Shown: positions 38,204 through 46,621 of the stretch, in pieces
Position numbering within the stretch: position 1 is the stretch's first letter
How the letters are laid out: each line of letters begins with the position of its first letter
Source of the DNA: Pannonibacter sp. XCT-53
GTDB lineage: Bacteria; Pseudomonadota; Alphaproteobacteria; Rhizobiales; Stappiaceae
Assembly: GCF_009915765.1 (NCBI RefSeq)
Contig: NZ_JAABLQ010000001.1
Location: 310,001-374,000 of the forward strand
Length of the DNA: 64,000 bases
Direction of reading: 5' to 3'
Position numbers and translations under genes: made by a program
The notes under the pieces: generated by a model
Told to the model about the DNA's origin: nothing
Databases searched by the model: none
The model's input: only the letters and a program-made list of their open reading frames with translations

Positions 38204-38812
38204 ATGACCACCGCCAAGACCATTCTCAAGATCGATGCTTCCGCTCGCAAGGCCGGGTCCATGACCCGCGAAATGACCGACACGCTGGTCGCGCGCCTGC
38301 TCGCGTCCGATGCCGACGCCCGCGTGCTGACCCGCGACGTGTCGGCCGGCCTGCCGATCGTCGACGAGGCCTGGATCGCCGCAAACTTCACCGACCCGGC
38401 CGAGCGCACCCCGGAGCAGAAGCTCAAGCTTGCCCTGTCGGACACGCTGGTGGCCGAGCTGAAGTCGGCCGATGTGGTCGTCATCGCCGCACCGCTCTAC
38501 AATTTCGGCATCCCGTCCAGCCTCAAGGCCTGGGTCGACATGATCGCCCGTGCGCGTGAGACCTTCCGTTACACCGAAGCTGGCCCGGAAGGTCTGCTGA
38601 AGGGCAAGAAGGCCTATCTCGTGGTGGCCACGGGCGGCACGCCGGTCAACTCCCCGGTCGATTTCGCCACCCCGTACCTGAAGCACGTGCTGGCCTTTGT
38701 CGGCATCACCGACGTGCAGGTGGTCGCCGCCGACCTGTACTCGACCGACGTCGAGGCCAAGCGCGCCGCTGCCCGGGCCGCCGTCGAGCAGGCCGTGTCC
38801 AGCGCGGCCTGA
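38204..38812 (+). CDS. azoR: FMN-dependent NADH-azoreductase
   Basis: 202 residues from the ATG at 38204 with AGGAG seven bases upstream. The flavodoxin-like fold is shown by ILKIDASARKAGSMTREMTDTLVARL (phosphate-binding loop), DVVVIAAPLYNFGIPSSLKAWVDMIARARETFRY (the FMN isoalloxazine-site motif), and YLVVATGGTPVNSPVDFATPYLKHVLAFVGI. AzoR enzymes reduce azo compounds and quinones by two-electron steps and protect from thiol-reactive stress. It is transcribed alone and has a terminator at 38894. Confidence 0.93.
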   Translation: MTTAKTILKIDASARKAGSMTREMTDTLVARLLASDADARVLTRDVSAGLPIVDEAWIAANFTDPAERTPEQKLKLALSDTLVAELKSADVVVIAAPLYNFGIPSSLKAWVDMIARARETFRYTEAGPEGLLKGKKAYLVVATGGTPVNSPVDFATPYLKHVLAFVGITDVQVVAADLYSTDVEAKRAAARAAVEQAVSSAA

Positions 38813-38893
38813 TCTGCAGCCGGCGGGCCCGCCAGTCCGGCTGAGGCCGCAGGCGCTGTCCGCATCGATGCTGTCCCCATCGACAAAAAGGAG

Positions 38894-38922
38894 CCGCGTG
38901 GCCGCAAGGCCGCGCGGTTTTT
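38894..38922 (+). terminator. Intrinsic terminator after azoR
   Basis: 10-bp stem CCGCGTGGCC / GGCCGCGCGG with a GCAA loop and TTTTT. Confidence 0.92.
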
Positions 38923-39149
38923 CATTCGCCCGGCGGCGGGCCTGTGATTGGGGGAGCGCGCTGCGGCCGTGCAAGGGAAGCGCGGCGGGCGAAAGGGCAA
39001 ACGGGCGCAGGGTATGCAGGGGGAGGCGGGGCGGCCGGGAGGCGTTCGGGTGGTCCGGTCCAACGGGGTCCGGACGGGACCTGACGTTGTCGCCCGGCCC
39101 GGCATCGGCATGGGACGCAGGACAGAGACACTGCGGGCGGAGGCGTGAG

Positions 39150-39184
39150 AAAAAACAAAGCCGGGCAGTGTGGCGTCCTGCCCG
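39150..39184 (-). terminator. Intrinsic terminator on the minus strand
   Basis: On the minus strand CGGGCAG, nine bases, CTGCCCG is followed by GGCTTTG and six T. It lies 236 bp downstream of the 27-residue gene. Confidence 0.7.
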
Positions 39185-39419
39185 ACCGAGAACCGTCCCT
39201 CGCACTTATGCTGCCCGACCCCACGCCTGGTATCAGCTTGGGCATCAGCCTGGGTGGGCGGGCTGCGACGCGGCCAAGGCTTGCGCCGGTCGCTGGTCGC
39301 CTGGCACGTTCGACGGGCGTTGCCGCCCCGGTGCTGCCGTCCGGACGGATCCGTCCGGCAGCATCCGGTGCTCCTCTGGCATGGTCCGCCGGTCCCGGAT
39401 GCCCGGGCCCCAGTGCTTC

Positions 39420-39503
39420 CTAGACGAGGCCGATGATGATGGCCCCGAGGAACATGAACGCCGCACACACGGCGATGACGTCAAGATGACGGACGATCGA
39501 CAT
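39420..39503 (-). CDS. 27-residue single-pass membrane protein
   Basis: A tiny ORF from the ATG at 39503 to a TAG at 39420. It starts MSIVRHLDVIAVCAAF and ends in a hydrophobic MFLGAIIIGLV, so one transmembrane helix fills the chain. A consensus GGGAGG sits seven bases before the ATG on the minus strand, and a terminator follows at 39150. Similar very short Ile/Val/Ala-rich proteins are common in this order and usually escape annotation. Function unknown; it may modulate a larger membrane complex. Confidence 0.65.
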   Translation of the reverse strand: MSIVRHLDVIAVCAAFMFLGAIIIGLV

Positions 39504-39841
39504 AGTCTGGCCTCCCGATGTCCATTTCCTGCACAATCCTTAATGTAGTGAACTGTCGGCCGCTGTCGATCCAAAAAAGTTTCCGCAGCGCACAACCGTG
39601 CGGCATTTTCGCGTCGTGATTGTCGATCATCCGGAGGGCGCAAACTGGAATATCACGATGTCCGCTTGCAAGCTGCGAGGCGAGACTGGCGGAAACTGCG
39701 TATTTCCCCGCTCGCGACACGCATTTATTCAGGCGTTTTCGCGGGTCTGCGCAACGTGAACATCCCGTCATCGGGAAGATGTGAAAATCTGCTCCGATGT
39801 ACTGAATTCATTAATCGCAGTGATGAACAGAAGGCTGCGCG
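39504..39841. other. Divergent promoter region between the small membrane protein and DUF2336 genes
   Basis: No supported coding sequence. Clearly less GC-rich than the flanks, with several TTAA words (39529, 39803 region). Both neighbouring genes read away from it, so promoters in both directions are expected. Confidence 0.55.
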
Positions 39842-39857
39842 TTAATGTCGCATTAAC
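39842..39857. promoter_or_regulatory. Candidate CtrA box, TTAA-N7-TTAAC
   Basis: TTAATGTCGCATTAAC is an exact match to the CtrA consensus (TTAA, seven bases, TTAAC), 55 bp before the DUF2336 start. It suggests cell-cycle control of that gene; inferred from the motif. Confidence 0.65.
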
Positions 39858-39912
39858 CAATTTGCCCCTAGGGTAGCCGGATAACAGGGAGACCCGGTTT
39901 CCGGGAGGTGGA

Positions 39913-40983
39913 ATGGTCAGTCTCAGCAAGCTCTCCGAGCTGGCGCTTGATCGCTCGGCAGGCGGCCGGCAGTCGCTTGTCGAGGCGGTGACCGACATGT
40001 TCCTCGCCGCCCCGCCCGAGCAGGTCGACCATGTCAGCCTGCTGTTCGGCGACATCGTGCTGAAGGTCATCGGACAGCTTGAGGACGAGGCGCGCATGGC
40101 CCTGGCGGTGCGCATCTCCGACAGTCCGAACACGCCGCATGACCTCGCCTTCCACCTCGCCAAGGACGACTTCTCCGTCGCCCAGCCGATGCTGGAGAAC
40201 TCGCCGGTCCTGACCACCTCCGATCTCGTCGACATCGCCAGCACCGGCTCGATGGACCACCTGGGTGCCATCGCCGACCGGCGGCCGCTGGAAGAGGAGG
40301 TGACCAGCGTCATCGTCGACCGGGGGTCCTCGTCGGTCCTGGCCAAGGTGGCCGGCAACGAGGCGGCCCGGTTCAGCGCCAATGCCTTCGATCTTCTGGT
40401 CGAGAAGGCGCGCGCGCATCCGCAGATCCAGGAAGCGCTGATCGGGCGCAACGACATTCCGGAAGAGGGCGCGCGCCGGCTGGTGTCGTTCCTGTCGGAG
40501 GAGCTGCGCCGGCGCATCCAGGAGATGGGCGGCGACAACACGCTGGTCAACCTGCTGGCCGAGCGGGCGGCACAGGAAGTCCATGCGCAGGTGCGCGATC
40601 TCGGCAGCGCCAAGAACAAGGCCGACATGCTGATTCGCGACGTCAAGGCGCGCAAGCGGCCGGTCGATGATGCGGTCAACCAGTTCACCAAGGGGGACCG
40701 GCCGGTCGATCTTGCCATGCTCTTTGCCGAGCTGAGCGAGTTGCCGCATGAATCCGTCGCCCGCGTGGTGTTCAATCCCGAGGACACGGTGCTCAACATC
40801 CTCTGCCGGGCCAACGGCGTCTCGGATGTGGCCTACAAGAACATCGTCATGATGCGGGCCAAGCGGCTCAAGCTCACGACCAAGGATCTCAACGACGCCT
40901 TCACCCGCTATGCCCGGGTGCAGCGCGGTGACGCAAGCCGGGCGCTTCAGGCGATCAAGGAGCGGATGCGCAAGGCCTCCTGA
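39913..40983 (+). CDS. DUF2336 domain protein, second copy
   Basis: 356 residues; GGAGG precedes the ATG. Same all-helical HEAT-like pattern as the gene at 23232: SLLFGDIVLKVIGQLEDEARMALAVRI, LENSPVLTTSDLVDIASTGSMDHL, LIGRNDIPEEGARRLVSFLSEELRRRI. The two differ too much for a recent duplication. The C-terminus (LCRANGVSDVAYKNIVMMRAKRLKL) is typical of the family. No biochemical role is known. The CtrA-type site upstream is the only functional clue. Confidence 0.87.
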   Translation: MVSLSKLSELALDRSAGGRQSLVEAVTDMFLAAPPEQVDHVSLLFGDIVLKVIGQLEDEARMALAVRISDSPNTPHDLAFHLAKDDFSVAQPMLENSPVLTTSDLVDIASTGSMDHLGAIADRRPLEEEVTSVIVDRGSSSVLAKVAGNEAARFSANAFDLLVEKARAHPQIQEALIGRNDIPEEGARRLVSFLSEELRRRIQEMGGDNTLVNLLAERAAQEVHAQVRDLGSAKNKADMLIRDVKARKRPVDDAVNQFTKGDRPVDLAMLFAELSELPHESVARVVFNPEDTVLNILCRANGVSDVAYKNIVMMRAKRLKLTTKDLNDAFTRYARVQRGDASRALQAIKERMRKAS

Positions 40984-41053
40984 GACCGGCGCAGCGACAG
41001 TCCCGTCCGGGACAGGGACCGAAGGCCGCGCGGGCGGCCTTCGTCCGTTTCGG

Positions 41054-41097
41054 GGTCAGCTCCGTTTCAGGGTCAGCTCCTTTTCAGGGTCAGCTCC
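41054..41097. repeat. 17-bp tandem repeat at the 3' end of the MFS gene
   Basis: GGTCAGCTCCGTTTCAG, twice in full (41054-41070 and 41071-41087) and once partly (41088-41097). Each copy carries TCA, a minus-strand TGA stop, and because 17 is not a multiple of three the three copies put a stop into all three minus frames. Confidence 0.85.
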
Positions 41098-42256
41098 GGC
41101 GCCGTTCCAGGCCCGCAAGCCAGATCGCTGCGGCCAGAGCGACAAGACCGAAGCCGATGACGGCGGCGAGATAGCCCCAGGGCGCCCACGCATCCATCGC
41201 AGCACCGGCAACCGGCGGGGCCGCGAGCGTGCCGACCTGATACAGCACCAGGAAGGCGGCATTGGCAGGCGCGAGATCCTGCGGCCGCAGCCGCTCGCCG
41301 AGAATGGCCAGGCCCAGCGTGTAGAAGGCGCAGGCCAGCCCGCCCAGCAGGAAGGTTGCCGCCAGCGCCGCACCCGGCATCGCCGTGGCAAGGCCGGACA
41401 CCAGCGCCACCACGGGGAAGGCCGCCAGCATCCAGAGCATCAGACGGGTCCGGTCCATGCGGTCGGCGAGCCAGCCGAAGGCAAAGCTGAGCGTCACGCC
41501 GCCCCAGAGGAAGGCCGTCACCAGACCGAGCCCGAGGGCTTCGGCGAGCCCGAGGCGGGCGGCAAAGCTCGGCAGCAGCGCGATATAGGCATACTCCAGC
41601 GTGCCGGCCACGAGCGCTGCCGACATGCCAAGCGGCACGAGCCGTGCGACGGCGGACGGGTTGCCGCCGGCGTGGCCGTCGATCCGGGGCGCAAGGGACG
41701 CGGCTGCCACCAGTGGCAGGACGGCGAGCAGCAGGGCGCTGCCGGCGATCAGGAAGGGCTGCATCCCGTCGGTGCCGATCTGGCCGAGCAGCACCGGGCC
41801 CATGCCGTATCCGCCGAACAGGGCCACGGTGTAGAGCGACAGCACGCGGCCGCGGCTGGCATCCTCGGCGGCGGCGTTGATCCAGGTCTCGCCCAGGAGC
41901 CACGGGAACAGCAGGCCGATGCCCATCATGAAACGCAGCACCAGCCAGGCCTCGACGCTCGGCAGCAGCGGCATCAGGACGAAGCCGGCGAGGCCGATGG
42001 CACAGCCGCCCACCATCGCCGGCACGAGGCCGAGCCGGAAGGCCAGCCGGGGCGCGAAGGGCAGCAGGACCAGTGCGGCAAGCGCCGGCATGCCGGCGGC
42101 CAGACCCGTCAGCCATCCGGGCGCGCCCCAGCGGTCGAAGCTGACGGCAGTCAGCGGATATCCGATCCCGTGGGCAAGGCCCAGGAAGAAGGTCGAACCG
42201 ATCACGGCGGCGAGGCCGAGCGCGCGACGGTCGGACCGGGCGGTAAGGCTGCTCAT
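41090..42256 (-). CDS. MFS transporter
   Basis: 388 residues from the ATG at 42256 with AGGAGA upstream. Twelve hydrophobic segments; the loop between helices 2 and 3 is degenerate (FAPRLAFRLG), and the loop between helices 8 and 9 has GWLADRMDRTRLML, the MFS motif A copy. LGETWINAAAEDASRGRVLSLY marks the YcaD/DHA-like small-molecule efflux group. It is divergent from a TetR gene with paired operators between, so export of an inducer sensed by that regulator is likely. Confidence 0.88.
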   Translation of the reverse strand: MSSLTARSDRRALGLAAVIGSTFFLGLAHGIGYPLTAVSFDRWGAPGWLTGLAAGMPALAALVLLPFAPRLAFRLGLVPAMVGGCAIGLAGFVLMPLLPSVEAWLVLRFMMGIGLLFPWLLGETWINAAAEDASRGRVLSLYTVALFGGYGMGPVLLGQIGTDGMQPFLIAGSALLLAVLPLVAAASLAPRIDGHAGGNPSAVARLVPLGMSAALVAGTLEYAYIALLPSFAARLGLAEALGLGLVTAFLWGGVTLSFAFGWLADRMDRTRLMLWMLAAFPVVALVSGLATAMPGAALAATFLLGGLACAFYTLGLAILGERLRPQDLAPANAAFLVLYQVGTLAAPPVAGAAMDAWAPWGYLAAVIGFGLVALAAAIWLAGLERRRS

Positions 42257-42323
42257 CTTGAGGTCTCCTTTCGATGCGCAAAACCGTCCCGGCGCGGTGG
42301 CGCCAGGTGGCATTTGACTTGAT

Positions 42324-42338
42324 TTCTACGGTGTAGAA
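42324..42338. promoter_or_regulatory. TetR-type operator, copy 1
   Basis: TTCTAC-GGT-GTAGAA, perfect 6-bp arms, 46 bp from the tetR start and 68 bp from the MFS start. Confidence 0.75.
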
Positions 42339-42345
42339 TGTGTAA

Positions 42346-42361
42346 TTCTACGGCGTAGGAA
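42346..42361. promoter_or_regulatory. TetR-type operator, copy 2
   Basis: TTCTAC-GGC-GTAGGAA repeats copy 1 with one inserted G, about 22 bp (two helical turns) further on, so both sites face the same side of the DNA. Confidence 0.7.
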
Positions 42362-42383
42362 TGGCAAGGGAAAAATTTCTGCG

Positions 42384-43052
42384 ATGTCGAAAAAACCCGG
42401 TGAGGGACGTCAGGGACCACGGGGCATCGACCCGCAGGCGGTTCTCGATGCGGCCATCCGCATGCGCGAGACCGAAGGGCCGGACGGGTTCAGCCTGCGG
42501 CGGCTGGCCCAGTCTCTCGGTCTGGATCCGATGACGGTGCAGTATCACTTCGGCTCGAAGGAGAAGCTGGAGCGGGCCATGGGCGACCGGCTCAACGCCG
42601 AGCTGATCCCGGTCGATCCGGCGACGCCCTGGCGCAGCCGGCTGGAGAACCTCGCCTTCCAGTACAGGCGCGTGGCTCTCGCCTATCCGCATACGTTCCC
42701 GCTGCTTTTGCGCTTCTGGGTGACGGGGCCGGCCGACATCCGGCATGCGGAGATGGTCTATGTCGCGCTGGCCGATGCCGGCTTCAATGCGGAGGACATG
42801 GTCGACTATTGCGTCGGCTGGTATGCGGCGGTGCTTGGTCTGGCGGCGGCGGAGGCCGGCGGGCTGCTCCGCCCGGCCTCGCAGGCGATGCTGGACGAGA
42901 CCGACCAGCTGGCGCCGGCCGACTTTCCCCACACCACGCGGCTGGCGGGCGAGTTCCGCCGCCAGGTCGAGGGGCGCGCCTTCCGCAAGGCGCTCGACCG
43001 GATCATGGACGGCATGGAGCTTGCGGCCGCCCGTGCGCGCGGCGAGGCCTGA
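42384..43052 (+). CDS. TetR family repressor
   Basis: 222 residues. N-terminal HTH: VLDAAIRMRETEGPDGFSLRRLAQSLGLDPMTVQYHFGSKEKL (residues about 16-58). The C-terminal ligand domain resembles the TetR_C group (VALAYPHTFPLLLRFWV, LAAAEAGGLLRPASQAML). It presumably represses itself and the divergent MFS gene through the two TTCTAC-N3-GTAGAA sites. Ligand unknown. Confidence 0.9.
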   Translation: MSKKPGEGRQGPRGIDPQAVLDAAIRMRETEGPDGFSLRRLAQSLGLDPMTVQYHFGSKEKLERAMGDRLNAELIPVDPATPWRSRLENLAFQYRRVALAYPHTFPLLLRFWVTGPADIRHAEMVYVALADAGFNAEDMVDYCVGWYAAVLGLAAAEAGGLLRPASQAMLDETDQLAPADFPHTTRLAGEFRRQVEGRAFRKALDRIMDGMELAAARARGEA

Positions 43053-43076
43053 GAGCCTGCCGTCAGGACACGGGAC

Positions 43077-44360
43077 TCAGCCGGTCCGGATCGCCCGTTC
43101 AAGGAAGGCTGCCGCCAGCAGGGTGCGGGCGTCGGCCCTTGCCGGACCACAGACCTGCACCCCGAGCGGCAGGCCGGCGGCATCCCTCAGACCGCTCACC
43201 GTCACCGTCGGTCCGCCGATCAGCGTCCAGGCGCGGTTGAAGGTGGAGGCTCCGGTCGAGCCGAGCCCCCGCGGGGCAGCGCCGGGGGCGGACGGGGTCA
43301 GCACCACGTCGAAGCGGCCGAACACGCCCGCCATCGCCCGACGGCCGACACGGGCGATCTCCTGGGCCTGCCGATATGCCTCGGGGGTCACCTTGCGGCC
43401 GAAGTCCAGCGCTGCGGTCAGGATGGGGCTGAGGGCGTCGGCGTGGAGCAGCAGCTCGCGGGCCAGCGCCGTCACGGCCTCATGGTCGGAGATGACCGGA
43501 TGCACCCGGTGGACCTCGGCAAACTCCGGCGGCAGGTCGATCGTGGTGACCCGTGCGCCGCGCCGTTCGGCAAGGCGTGCGGCGGTCTCGACGGCAGCCT
43601 GCATCTCGTCCGAAGCCTCGTGCCACAGCGGTCCCCGCGCCAGCGCGACATGCGGCGCCCCGGCCTCGACGCCGTCGGTGCGCAGGGGCTGGCCGGTCAG
43701 CGCGGCCGCCGCAAAGGCCACATCATCCACCCGCGCCGCGAACAGGCCGAGCGTGTCCAGTGTCGGTGAATAGGGCTTGGTGCCGGACAGGGGCAGGGTG
43801 CCGAAGGTCGGCTTGAAGCCGGTCACGCCGCAGTAGGACGCGGGCCGGTTGATCGAGCCGCCGGTCTGGGTGCCGATGGCCAGGGGGAAGAACCCCGCCG
43901 CAACCCCGGCCGCCGACCCGGACGAGGAGCCGCCGGGCGTGTGGTCGAGATTGTGCGGGTTGCGGGTGCGGGCAGGATTGAGATGGGCGAATTCCGTCGT
44001 CACGGTCTTGCCGAGGACATAGCCCCCGGCGGCAGCGATGCTGGCCGCGATGGCGCTGTCGGCCTCCGGGCGGTGCCCGTCGTAGATCGGCGAGCCGTAG
44101 CTTGTGGGGAAGGCGAGCGTGTCGCAGATGTCCTTGAGGCCCACGGGCAGGCCGCCGAGGGGGCCTGACGCGGCGCCGCCGGCGGGGGCGGGCGGACGCG
44201 CCAGCAATTCCTCGCAATGGGTGAAGGCCTGGACCGCCGCTTCGCGCAGGGCGATGGCCTCCAGGCAGCGGGCGTGGAGCGAGGCCGGCGTCTCGCGCCC
44301 CTCGACGAGGGCGCGGGCCAGATCGAGAGCCTGCAGCGGAACCTCGGCTGCGTGGGTCAT
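43077..44360 (-). CDS. Amidase signature family enzyme
   Basis: 427 residues. The catalytic triad of the amidase signature family is present: K76 in GLPVGLKDICDT, the cis-serine in GGSSSGSA (about 145-147) and the nucleophile S169 in TQTGGSINRPAS. Family members hydrolyse a wide range of amides. Without gatB/gatC neighbours this is not tRNA amidotransferase. It follows the LysE gene by seven bases on the same strand, so the pair probably deals with an amide or amino acid that is then exported. Confidence 0.9.
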   Translation of the reverse strand: MTHAAEVPLQALDLARALVEGRETPASLHARCLEAIALREAAVQAFTHCEELLARPPAPAGGAASGPLGGLPVGLKDICDTLAFPTSYGSPIYDGHRPEADSAIAASIAAAGGYVLGKTVTTEFAHLNPARTRNPHNLDHTPGGSSSGSAAGVAAGFFPLAIGTQTGGSINRPASYCGVTGFKPTFGTLPLSGTKPYSPTLDTLGLFAARVDDVAFAAAALTGQPLRTDGVEAGAPHVALARGPLWHEASDEMQAAVETAARLAERRGARVTTIDLPPEFAEVHRVHPVISDHEAVTALARELLLHADALSPILTAALDFGRKVTPEAYRQAQEIARVGRRAMAGVFGRFDVVLTPSAPGAAPRGLGSTGASTFNRAWTLIGGPTVTVSGLRDAAGLPLGVQVCGPARADARTLLAAAFLERAIRTG

Positions 44361-44367
44361 GACCGGC

Positions 44368-45009
44368 TCACGAGGTTGCCGCGCGGCGCAGCGCCGCCGT
44401 CATCGCCGCCGCCCCGATCAGCAGGCTGCCGCCGATCCGGTTGAACAGCCGCAGCGTGCCGGGCTTGCGGATCCTTTCGCGGATGGCGGAGGCCGAGAGC
44501 GCGTAGACGAGCGCATTGATCGCGCCCATGGCCACGAAGGTCACGCCAAGCAGCACGAGCTGCGGAGCGACCGGGGCTTGCGGCGCTATGAAGTGGGGCA
44601 GGAAGGCCATGAAGAACACGATGCCCTTCGGGTTCAGGCTGGTGACCGCATAGGTGTGCCAGAACACCCGCCAGGCATCCATCGACAGGGCGGCCCGGGC
44701 GTCGGCGTCAAGACTGAGCTCGACCGGCGGCTGGCGCCACATCTTCACGCCGATCCACAGCAGATAGGCGGCTCCGACCCATTTCAGCACCGAAAAGGCG
44801 GTTGCCGAGGTGGCCAGCACCGCGCCGAGACCCAGCAGGGACGCCGTCGCTGCCGTGGCATCGCCGAGGGCCACCCCGAGCACGCAGGCAGTGGCCGCCT
44901 TGCGCCCATGCGCCAGGGCGTAGCTGACCACGAGCAGCACCGTGGGACCGGGTATGGCGACGACGACAAGCGTGGCGACCACATAGGCCAGATAGAGTTC
45001 GGCGGTCAT
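44368..45009 (-). CDS. LysE/RhtB family amino acid exporter
   Basis: 213 residues, six predicted membrane helices. RhtB marks are VVAIPGPTVLLVVSYALAHGRKAA near the start, GLGAVLATSATAFSVLKWVGAAYLLWIGVKM, and TSLNPKGIVFFMAFLPHFI. Family members export homoserine, threonine, leucine or related compounds. It is the first gene of a two-gene operon with the amidase, and divergent from the PLP decarboxylase 230 bp away. Confidence 0.9.
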   Translation of the reverse strand: MTAELYLAYVVATLVVVAIPGPTVLLVVSYALAHGRKAATACVLGVALGDATAATASLLGLGAVLATSATAFSVLKWVGAAYLLWIGVKMWRQPPVELSLDADARAALSMDAWRVFWHTYAVTSLNPKGIVFFMAFLPHFIAPQAPVAPQLVLLGVTFVAMGAINALVYALSASAIRERIRKPGTLRLFNRIGGSLLIGAAAMTAALRRAATS

Positions 45010-45239
45010 GGAAGAGGCGTCCTTGCGGCGGCAGGTCCCATCCAGTCAGCCATGGAACCGGCCAGACTGCAAGTCCGCAACGGCTGACCGGTCAGGCCAG
45101 ATGCGGCCGGACGGCACCGAACTGTCGTCGAGACTTGCTAGGGTCCGGGAATCGGGGTGCAGTTGGCCACCGGCCTTGCCGGTCCGTGGCGACGAGGGAC
45201 CAGGGCGCCAGCCGCGCCGATTTGCTGAGGAGACCGCGC

Positions 45240-46460
45240 ATGGAACGCTTCCGGACTGCCGTCGATGCCACCTTGTCCCTGCGTCCCGACCAGCCTGTCT
45301 ACTGCTTTCGCCCCGCGGTGCTGCGGGAAGATGCCCAGGCCTTCAAGGCGTCCTTCCCCGGCAAGACGGCCTATGCGGTGAAGACCAACGGCGAGCCCTT
45401 CGTCCTGCAGACCCTGGCCGATGCCGGCATCGACTGCTTTGATGTGGCCTCGCCGGCCGAGTTTGCCGCCGTGCGGGCGGTCGCGCCAACGGCCGAGATG
45501 CTCTACATGCACCCGGTCAAGGCGCAGTCGGACATCCGGCTCGCGCTGGAGACCTACCGCATCCGCACCCTGTCGCTCGACCATGAGGACGAGGTGGCGA
45601 AGATCCTGCGGATCGTGCGCGCGCTCGACATCGACCCCGGCGAGATCACCCTGTTCGTCCGCCTGGCGACCAAGGGCCATGCGGCCTACGAGCTGTCGAA
45701 GAAGTTCGGCGCCGCGCCGGCCCATGCGGTGGAACTGTTGCAGCGGATCGACCGCATCGGCTTCCGCTGTGGCCTGTGTTTCCATGTCGGCAGCCAGATC
45801 GAGGATGCGCAGACCTACGAACGTGCGCTGGCCTCGGCCGACTGGGTGCGGGCCCGGGCCGGGGTTCCGATCCGCGAGCTGGATGTCGGCGGCGGCTTTC
45901 CGGCCGTCTATGGCCACGATCCGCGCCGCAAGACGCCGGCGATGCCGGATCTGGCTGACCTGATGGCGGAGCTGCGCAAGGACATCGCCGACTGGGGCTT
46001 CGACACGATGCCGCTGGTGGCAGAGCCGGGGCGGGTGATCGTGGCGCGCTCGATCTCGCTGATCGTGCGGGTCCTGCTGAAGAAGGGGCGCCGGCTCTAC
46101 ATCAACGACGGGATCTGGGCCTCCCTGTCGGACAGCTGGACCGGCAAGATCACGCTGCCGGCCCGGTTCATTCCCGATCCGGCACGCCGGCGGCGGGTCG
46201 GCAATGCGGGCGAGATCGTTCCCTTCAAGGTCTGTGGCGCCACCTGTGACAGTGTCGACATCCTGTCGCGCCCCTTCTGGCTGCCGGAAACGGTCGATAC
46301 GGGCGACTGGATCGAGATCGGCCACATTGGCGCCTACAGCCTGTCGCTGCGAACGCATTTCAACGGCTTCTATCCCGATACGGTGGTGGAGGTGGACGAG
46401 CCCTTCCATGCCGGCGACGCGCCGCAGGGCTTTGCCTCGATCGAGACCATGGCCGACTGA
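45240..46460 (+). CDS. PLP-dependent ornithine/diaminopimelate-type decarboxylase (fold III)
   Basis: 406 residues from the ATG at 45240 with AGGAG ahead. PLP lysine K48 in AYAVKTN; CFHVGSQIED; DVGGGFPAVYG for the phosphate loop; AEPGRVIVARS; and the C-terminal CGATCDSVDIL, where C336 and D337 match the Cys-Asp pair that completes the active site of ornithine decarboxylase from the other subunit. Ornithine to putrescine is the most likely reaction; lysine or other diamino acids remain possible. Confidence 0.85.
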   Translation: MERFRTAVDATLSLRPDQPVYCFRPAVLREDAQAFKASFPGKTAYAVKTNGEPFVLQTLADAGIDCFDVASPAEFAAVRAVAPTAEMLYMHPVKAQSDIRLALETYRIRTLSLDHEDEVAKILRIVRALDIDPGEITLFVRLATKGHAAYELSKKFGAAPAHAVELLQRIDRIGFRCGLCFHVGSQIEDAQTYERALASADWVRARAGVPIRELDVGGGFPAVYGHDPRRKTPAMPDLADLMAELRKDIADWGFDTMPLVAEPGRVIVARSISLIVRVLLKKGRRLYINDGIWASLSDSWTGKITLPARFIPDPARRRRVGNAGEIVPFKVCGATCDSVDILSRPFWLPETVDTGDWIEIGHIGAYSLSLRTHFNGFYPDTVVEVDEPFHAGDAPQGFASIETMAD

Positions 46461-46493
46461 GGCTGCCGTCGGCCGGCGGCAGCCAGATGCGCA

Positions 46494-46521
46494 GAGGGGC
46501 CGCCCGTGAGGGCGGCCCCTC
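46494..46521. terminator. Strong hairpin between convergent genes
   Basis: A perfect 12-bp stem GAGGGGCCGCCC / GGGCGGCCCCTC with a GTGA loop, but without a T-run. A smaller hairpin GGCTGCCG/CGGCAGCC lies just before it (46461-46484). Likely a bidirectional end for the decarboxylase and BA14K transcripts. Confidence 0.5.
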
Positions 46522-46621
46522 GCATGTCCGCCTCCGGTCTCGGGGGCAGGGCAGGGGATGACCGGTGGCGGAGAGCCTTTGCCCGCGCGGAGCGCGGGCG
46601 GGCGCGGGTGCGGCGCTGCCG

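Larger units (their letters stand above)
38813..39419. other. Spacer between azoR and the small membrane protein gene
   Basis: No coding sequence is supported. It holds the azoR terminator (38894-38922), a minus-strand terminator (39150-39184) and a perfect 18-bp palindrome CCGGACGGATCCGTCCGG (39341-39358). The part between 39185 and 39419 may be the 3' portion of a minus-strand transcript that carries the 27-residue gene. Confidence 0.55.
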
